NCBI GenBank assembly: GCA_028554755.1
Contig: JAPTOF010000003.1
Location: 12,728,501 to 12,792,500, forward strand
Length of the DNA: 64,000 bases
From: Cordia subcordata
Lineage: Eukaryota; Streptophyta; Magnoliopsida; Boraginales; Cordiaceae
Direction: 5' to 3'
In this document: piece after piece, positions 58,463-64,000 of the stretch
Numbering within the stretch: position 1 is the first letter of the stretch
Layout of the letters: each line of letters starts with the position of its first letter
Notes under the pieces: generated by a model
What the model was told of the DNA's origin: nothing
Seen by the model: the letters and a program-made list of their open reading frames with translations, nothing else
Databases searched by the model: none
Translations under genes and position numbers: made by a program

Positions 58463-59067
58463 GTGTATATAAAGAAAGGACTTGCTTGCTTGCTACTATC
58501 ATCTTATTATAAGACAAACAGGGTTGCATTGGTAGCTATGCTTAGCGGTGACATACTTTTTTGTTTTTCAACTGAATCTCATCCCAAACAGTTGTGGCGG
58601 AACACGCCACTGAATTTCGCCAAAGAAGTATATGGCGTAAAACAAGACTTCAGTCCCACTCACCATAAAAGAGTGAAAGTGGGCAGAGCAATGATCGAAA
58701 ATTTCAAATGACAAATTGATTCGCGTGGTTATTTCGTAGGCCGACGAACAGGCAAATTGAGCCTGTCGATACAGCCCTTGTCTCTTATTTCGATGGATTC
58801 GAAAGGCTCAAACCGGATCCAGGCGATAGCCATGAGCTCTTGCTTAACAAGGCTTCTCGCTTGATAGAACACTACTTTCAGTTACATAACGTCTCTCTTC
58901 CGCCATCACACACCAGTTTGGACGTAGCTCGCCACCTGGAGAGCTTAAATGCGTCAACTCCAGCGGGCCTGGGTGCTGACCCCGCGCTCAATCTTCTTTT
59001 AGAATTACAGAATCCTGCCAGTGAGCTCTACATAGAAGCAACCAAACTCCTGCTGTCATGGTTCTAA
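58463..59067 (+). pseudogene. Unidentified mitochondrial-type ORF in two frames
   Basis: A frame at 58463-58711 and a second at 58720-59067 in another frame overlap in position like one ORF with a frameshift near 58,710. The second part is leucine-rich and helical (LLLNKASRLIEHYFQLHN, ALNLLLELQNPASELYIEA). I do not recognise it. It lies about 185 bp upstream of ccmC on the same strand. It could be a chimeric mitochondrial ORF or a decayed transferred gene. Confidence 0.4.
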
Positions 59068-59252
59068 GGCTCTCTGGTTGGAGCACATGTTTCTGTTTTT
59101 TTTCGGTATGCTGCTCCGCGAGCAAGGAGTGCCACGCACGAGCGGAGCGAAAACAAAGCAGGGGGAATTCTTCGTTGGGGGAAATCCTTTGATTGCGTAT
59201 TGAATATAGATCCATGTCTTTCTTGTTCCACTAGCTAGGACCAAATTTGCAC

Positions 59253-60005
59253 ATGTCCGTTTCGTTATTACAACCTTCTTTTTTGATGTCAAAGACCAGA
59301 AGCTATGCGCAAATTCTCATTGGATCTCGGTTGTTCTTAACAGCGATGGCTATTCATTTAAGTCTTCGGGTAGCACCACTAGATCTTCAACAAGGTGGAA
59401 ATTCTCGTATTCTCTATGTACATGTTCCTGCGGCTCGGATGAGTATTCTTGTTTATATCGCTACGGCTATAAACACTTTCTTGTTCCTATTAACAAAACA
59501 TCCCCTTTTTCTTCGCTCTTCCGGAACCGGTACAGAAATGGGTGCTTTTTCTACGTTGTTTACCTTAGTGACTGGGGGGTTTCGGGGAAGACCTATGTGG
59601 GGCACCTTTTGGGTGTGGGATGCTCGTTTAACCTCTGTATTCATCTCGTTCCTTATTTACCTGGGTGCACTGCGTTTTCAAAAGCTTCCTGTCGAACCGG
59701 CTCCTATTTCAATCCGTGCTGGACCGATCGATATACCAATAATCAAGTCTTCAGTCAACTGGTGGAATACATCGCATCAACCTGGGAGCATTAGCCGATC
59801 TGGTACATCAATACATGTTCCTATGCCCATTCCAATCTTGTCTAACTTTGCTAACTCCCCCTTCTCAACCCGTATCTTGTTCGTTCTGGAAACACGTCTT
59901 CCTATTCCATCTTTTCTCGAATCTCCTTTAACGGAATCAATAGAAGCTCGAGAAGGAATACCAAAACCTAGTTCACTCGCTGAGTCTCTTTGCATCCATG
60001 GCTGA
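59253..60005 (+). CDS. ccmC: Mitochondrial cytochrome c maturation protein CcmC
   Basis: A 250-residue frame without interruption, starting MSVSLLQPSFLMSK and ending SLCIHG, the full length usual in plants. CcmC is an inner-membrane protein with about six spans that presents haem to CcmE in cytochrome c biogenesis. The haem-handling tryptophan-rich motif is WGTFWVWDARLTS at about residues 113-125, with conserved histidines flanking it (HVPAARM near 55). Ser and Pro codons stand where the family has Phe and Leu after C-to-U editing, as in unedited mitochondrial DNA. If nuclear, it would not be expressed as CcmC in this form. Confidence 0.93.
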   Translation: MSVSLLQPSFLMSKTRSYAQILIGSRLFLTAMAIHLSLRVAPLDLQQGGNSRILYVHVPAARMSILVYIATAINTFLFLLTKHPLFLRSSGTGTEMGAFSTLFTLVTGGFRGRPMWGTFWVWDARLTSVFISFLIYLGALRFQKLPVEPAPISIRAGPIDIPIIKSSVNWWNTSHQPGSISRSGTSIHVPMPIPILSNFANSPFSTRILFVLETRLPIPSFLESPLTESIEAREGIPKPSSLAESLCIHG

Positions 60006-60066
60006 AGGGTTAAAGCGCTCAACCTAGTAAAGGGGCAAATTCGTAGGTTCGATTCCTGCTGGATGC
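59992..60066 (+). ncRNA. tRNA-like structure (t-element) overlapping the ccmC stop
   Basis: The ends pair perfectly over 7 bp (GCATCCA with TGGATGC). The T arm (GTAGG, loop TTCGATT, CCTGC) and a short D arm are present. The sequence is close to organellar trnI-CAU, but the anticodon arm is disrupted (GCTC and GGGC around a 12-base loop) and has no CAT. It starts inside the last four codons of ccmC. Such t-elements serve as mRNA 3' processing signals for some plant mitochondrial genes. Confidence 0.75.
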
Positions 60067-61307
60067 ACTTGGAACGTTCAGTTCAATCGCTGCTCACGGA
60101 ATTTATACATATGGCTCGCCCTTATAGCTTATGGGGCACTTCACTCGCTCAATACTCGTTCAAAACATCCACTCGTTCTTCACTCGCTAGGGAAAGAAAA
60201 AGGATAGATGACTGAAAATCCCGCTTAGAGATCGCAATTCTAGTAAGAGTAGGAGTTCCCATCCATCATCTCCGTCGAGGCCTCGTTTTACCTGCCAATT
60301 ACGGTTGATTCGTCGGATTGAAAGCTCCATTAGATTTGGCAACTAAGGACGAGATTACCATCGTATCGGCTTTGATGTCCCGAATGTTCTCTTTAATAAG
60401 GTCGCCTTGACCGGGCTCTTCACCGTAGAACTTTTACCCGTTCAACTGGAGCACAGCTAGACTTTCATCGCTTTCACTAGAACTAGAGTCATAGGGGCAC
60501 TTTTTTTTTTCCTTCCTTATTAAGTCCAGGGACGACCCCTATGTTTTTTCGTGGAGCGCTGCATTTTCCTTAATCGGCGAGAGTATATACAATCTATTCC
60601 ACTGGCAAGAGCATGATTGAGGGCTTTATACTGTAGTCTCTAACTCTTCGGCTCTACCTCCAGCCCCTTCATATTCCGTATCCTGCTGCTTCTTTGCTTG
60701 CTTTTCTCGATCAAGCATTCCTGTGCTTAGCAAAGAGGTAGTAGCATTTAGGGTGGAAAGAATTTCATTTTCCGGATAAGCCGACGCAGCTCTTGCTTGC
60801 TGTCTGTATGTGGTAGGGCCTGGTCAACTGCCCGGCCACCTCTTTAGCTCATCTCTTGTCAACGCTAGAACTTTTTAATATTTAATAAATGATGCCATTC
60901 CCGACTCGCGAAGTGAAGCTCAATCTCTATTCATTAATTCAGCGCTAAGATGTAGAACTGAATCGTATATGGGTCAAGAGATCTTCAATCTGGAATTCTC
61001 TTTTTTATATTGCAATCCTTCTTAGTGAGAAATTACTCTAAATACTATGTAGGGGAAATCATGAACTACGTTTCATGTAATGTAGTACACTATAAGAGAG
61101 TTAGAGTACTTCAGTGGACACAATTCAAAATCACCTTAAGGAAGGGGGGGCTTATATAAAATAAAGAAAAATAAAAAAAGAAATTACATGCTCGTGACCC
61201 ACAACAACTAATAGGGCCAACTTTTTTTTTAGAACTACTCTTTTTCTTTTTGCAACTACATACTCTCCTGGAATAATAAAGCCTAAAGGTGACTTAACTA
61301 CTTTTTG
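60067..61307. other. Mitochondrial-type spacer
   Basis: No gene or exon recognised. Poly-T and CTTTC-rich stretches. Confidence 0.5.
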
Positions 61308-61778
61308 TTAATTTCTTCTAGTCTCCCGGCAACCGAGTACTCCATGAACAATGAGCGCTTGCTGCTCCGCCCGCAGCGCTTGCAACCTCTCCTTCAAATC
61401 CTCTATGTCCTTTCTGGCAGTGCGAATGCGCGCTTCTTTTCTTGCCGGATCCATTCTTCTAACACTTCTCAAAAAGTAGTTTAGCTCTCTACGTTTCTCT
61501 TGAATTTTATTTTGGAGTTGCCCTATTTCGGCAGGAATTGCAAAAAGCCTGTTTGCAGCATCCATATCCATATTCATAGCAATACGTGCTATTACTCCAT
61601 TTCTTTGATTTGAATTTGATGAAGTGAAGACACTTATCGAGCCCCCATTTATAGAGTGGTAGATTAATCTTGCAATGCGGCATGAATTGGATGACTTAAT
61701 AGTTTTCTGCAGTTTAGTACTAACATGCCTGTGTGGTGAACTAACTACCTTGGGAAGCAACAAATATGCCCCCCCCAA
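61308..61778 (-). CDS. Hypothetical mitochondrial-type ORF with coiled-coil end
   Basis: 156 codons starting MGGAYLLLPKVV; a later start at MNMDMDAANRLF is possible. The C-terminal 75 residues are rich in R, E, K and L with heptad spacing (KIQEKRRELNYFL, IEDLKERLQALRAEQQAL), a likely coiled coil. I do not recognise the family. Plant mitochondrial genomes hold many unconserved ORFs, so it may not be a gene. Confidence 0.35.
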   Translation of the reverse strand: MGGAYLLLPKVVSSPHRHVSTKLQKTIKSSNSCRIARLIYHSINGGSISVFTSSNSNQRNGVIARIAMNMDMDAANRLFAIPAEIGQLQNKIQEKRRELNYFLRSVRRMDPARKEARIRTARKDIEDLKERLQALRAEQQALIVHGVLGCRETRRN

Positions 61779-62283
61779 TCACGCTGCCTATGTGAACAAA
61801 TTTAAAAACTTTGCATAAGCAGCTTAATTAAGTAGAAAACCTAATCGATAGTTGTTAGGATGAATCAGACGTGGGAGAGATATTCAATCTCTGAGCAGAC
61901 TTAAATCCCTTACTTTCCCATTCTTTCCAGAATAGGATTTTGCTTAATATCATTTGGATGGACTCAGATCCTTTCATGTAGGAGAGTCTTTGATGGGCTT
62001 TGAATTTGGATATATCCAGCGGGGCTTGCTTACTGCCTTCGCTGAGGATGGGATTCCCTAAACGATGAGTCTGCCTAGGCTATTAGGCACCTTTGGTCTA
62101 GGCTTTCTCAGGCCTAGCCAGAAGGAAGAAGTTCCGTCTACAGAAGGTCTAATTCTGAGCCCAAGCTCCATTTATTGACCTATTCGCCAGTCATGATTAG
62201 GATTGGATTTGGCGACTGCTCTATCTATAGTTAGGGATGAGCTGACGACCATGCTACACACGTAGGTCTGCTTTGAGAATGGC

Positions 62284-62700
62284 CTACTGAGCCTGCCTTG
62301 AGTATAATCCCCCGTCAGGTTGGAGAAAGTATTCACTTTGCGTTCCATGATTGACGATAGAGATATATATCTCGTTTAGCCAGTGAATGTTGTCCGCGCT
62401 AAAAAGAACCCGTTCGGCTACTTCCTGGAAATTCACCGCCGCTGGTAAGTTACCATCTCCCGTAGGAGTAGTGTCCCTATATACTTTATATACAATCGCG
62501 AGTTGATCCACTATTTTCTCTTTGACAAGATCTACAGCTAAATTTGTTATTTTCGTTTCCATATTGAGACTATTTATAGTAGGGATCATTTTACCAGCGC
62601 TAACGGCCACCAGAATCGCTACAGGCAAAGCCAAACCCATCCTAGAAATGAAATCAGCAACAAGTTGATCTATACCAGACATACCGAGTATTAGATTCAA
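62284..62700 (-). CDS. Hypothetical mitochondrial-type ORF with one membrane span
   Basis: 138 codons, starting MNLILGMSGIDQL, with a possible second start at MSGIDQL. One hydrophobic span (LALPVAILVAVSAG) is followed by a soluble part (LAVDLVKEKIVDQLAIVY, VNFQEVAERVLF). No family recognised. Single-span ORFs of this kind occur in plant mitochondria and some cause male sterility, but nothing here shows that. Confidence 0.35.
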   Translation of the reverse strand: MNLILGMSGIDQLVADFISRMGLALPVAILVAVSAGKMIPTINSLNMETKITNLAVDLVKEKIVDQLAIVYKVYRDTTPTGDGNLPAAVNFQEVAERVLFSADNIHWLNEIYISIVNHGTQSEYFLQPDGGLYSRQAQ

Positions 62701-64000
62701 GTTCTCTTAGACCGGCAACTCGTATCCCGAAGATACAAGACAAGTAAGCGCCCGGTCCTCTTGCGTCGAAGTGAAGTGTAGTTCTAGTGTGCTGGGGTTT
62801 TGCCTCACAGAAGGAGTGGGAAATTGGGGAGGGGAAAAAGCCGAAACGTATTCCGCAGGACAGGAAAGACAAGTATGGTAGAGAAGCAGTTTACCCCCTC
62901 TAAATGAAGAACCTGCGAATAGTACTTTAGGCTTACACTTCATCTCAACGGGTAAGGGCCCACGTGTGGAGAGTTTATTTAACCAGTGGTATCCAGTATG
63001 ACTTCTTTCAGGTTCTATCCAATATCACCTGAAAAAAGTAAAGTTCGAGTTTCGAGGTTAGGTTTGCCAGGCAGACAAGCGAAGTCAGCAGGGGGTTCCA
63101 ACTCATAAATAAAGTATTAAGTTTAAGTTCCACAATTTGAAGAGCTTGTATCTTCTCGGCCCTGGCTCTTTCCTTCCTTGCGCTTGGAGTTGGAGGTCCT
63201 GTTGCAGTCTTTTTCGCTGCAAGTTTTTTTTACATCCCTTAAGCTAGTCCTAAAAGAAAAGGCAGTCCTTTTTGGAATCTCTTCTTCCGGCCAGTTTCCT
63301 TCCAATGATAAGGGGTTTCGGGCAGTTGAAGTGTTAAGGTCTTCCACTGGAGTTCCATTGTCAGTTGGAGTTTTCCTAAGTTCGAGTTGAGTTTCCCACT
63401 TTCCTCAGTGAAGAAAGGGGCTAACCCCTATAGTTTACTTCCTTTCTGCTGTCACTTCTCTTTTGTTTGCTTCTTTGTCCTGAGAGCTTTCTCTTGCCCT
63501 GGAAACTCAAGTTCAAAGTTCAAGAGGGGCGCTACCTACTTTGAGTTTTGTAAGTACCTCCTCCGGTTGAAGACTCACTCCTTCCCTTAGCATCAGCTCC
63601 GGTGCATCGACCTCTTCATAAGAGAGTGGAGTGGGAATCCCTTCTTCTAGTCAAGGAAAGCAGTCAAGTATGTCTTCGCTCGGCTTCGAGTTGCAGTCTT
63701 CTTGAAGCTGACTTTGCTCCGCTTTGCGTCCGATTCACACCACACAGCTAGTACAAAGCTTTCACTTGCCACTTCTAGAAAGTAGAGATCCCCTTGAATA
63801 GTTAGCCTAGCTCTTCTCCTTTTCTTTTCTTCAATGTTATGAGCCCTTATTTATTAGTAGAGCTTCAACCCGAGGAAGAAAGAGCCCTTTCCTGCTTTAG
63901 CGGTGAAGAGGTTTCCAATCTGGCAGAAGATCTTTCCTCTGTGATCGGGGAAGGAAGTCTTTAGCCGCTAGTGAAAGTACTAGGAATGAGTCCCCCTCCA
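62701..64000. other. Mitochondrial-type spacer
   Basis: Short overlapping frames on both strands without family features. No gene seen. Confidence 0.5.

Larger units (their letters stand above)
57888..64000. other. Mitochondrial-type DNA (NUMT or assembly chimera)
   Basis: From here base composition and texture change: intact plant mitochondrial ccmC, a tRNA-like element, and spacer with many TCTTTC/GAAAG stretches typical of plant mitochondrial intergenic DNA. No retrotransposon sequence is seen. It runs off the window end, so at least 6.1 kb. Confidence 0.8.

Noticed and set aside
58463..58711. Mitovirus-derived polymerase fragment
   Set aside because: Similarity was faint and the usual catalytic motif is not present, so no call was made.
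59992..60066. Functional tRNA-Ile(CAU) gene
   Set aside because: The acceptor and T arms fit, but the anticodon arm is disrupted and has no CAT anticodon. It is called as a tRNA-like element instead.

Overview
The window reads as plant nuclear DNA from a eudicot. It carries intron-containing genes of plant type, dense nested Ty1/copia and Ty3/gypsy LTR retrotransposons, a LINE-like fragment with a DUF4283-type domain, and a terminal block that looks like plant mitochondrial DNA. I cannot name the species. An asterid is possible from the LINE type, but that is a weak inference.

Layout. 1-17.3 kb is a nested stack. A Sirevirus-like copia element (1-6405, minus) sits inside the integrase of a second copia element, B (6406-14588, minus). 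B in turn appears to sit inside the LTR of a third copia element, E (14589-17360, plus). Two solo LTRs of one family, called D here, are inserted in B in opposite orientations, each with a perfect 5-bp target duplication. 17.4-23.8 kb holds two 3' ends of D-type elements; one keeps a long ORF fragment that resembles the protease-RT linker of Ty3/gypsy polyproteins. 23.8-25.0 kb is AT-rich and ends in a MITE-like inverted-repeat element.

Only 25.4-37.9 kb looks like ordinary gene space. It holds a four-exon gene for a small single-pass membrane protein (plus strand) and, convergent to it, a two-exon LRR receptor kinase of the IRK/PXC2 group (minus strand), whose kinase domain has HYN in place of HRD.

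38.7-46.9 kb is a patchwork: D-LTR fragments, a copia leader fragment, a LINE-like ORF1 pseudogene, AT-rich repeats and a decayed gypsy integrase. 46.97-57.89 kb is copia element C (minus) with two 1.7-kb LTRs and a D solo LTR splitting its reverse transcriptase. At 57,887 the sequence switches abruptly to mitochondrial-type DNA that runs to the window end. It includes an uninterrupted ccmC with unedited codons and a tRNA-like structure overlapping the ccmC stop. This is either a nuclear insertion of mitochondrial DNA or an assembly chimera.

The most unusual signal is a short palindromic module built on GGTCGACC. It recurs in clusters in at least four different retrotransposon contexts, both Ty1/copia and Ty3/gypsy-like. 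In the D LTRs it lies just upstream of the TATA-like box; in the copia B and C types it lies in the 5' leader. No cooperating pathway is encoded here; the two host genes are unrelated membrane proteins.
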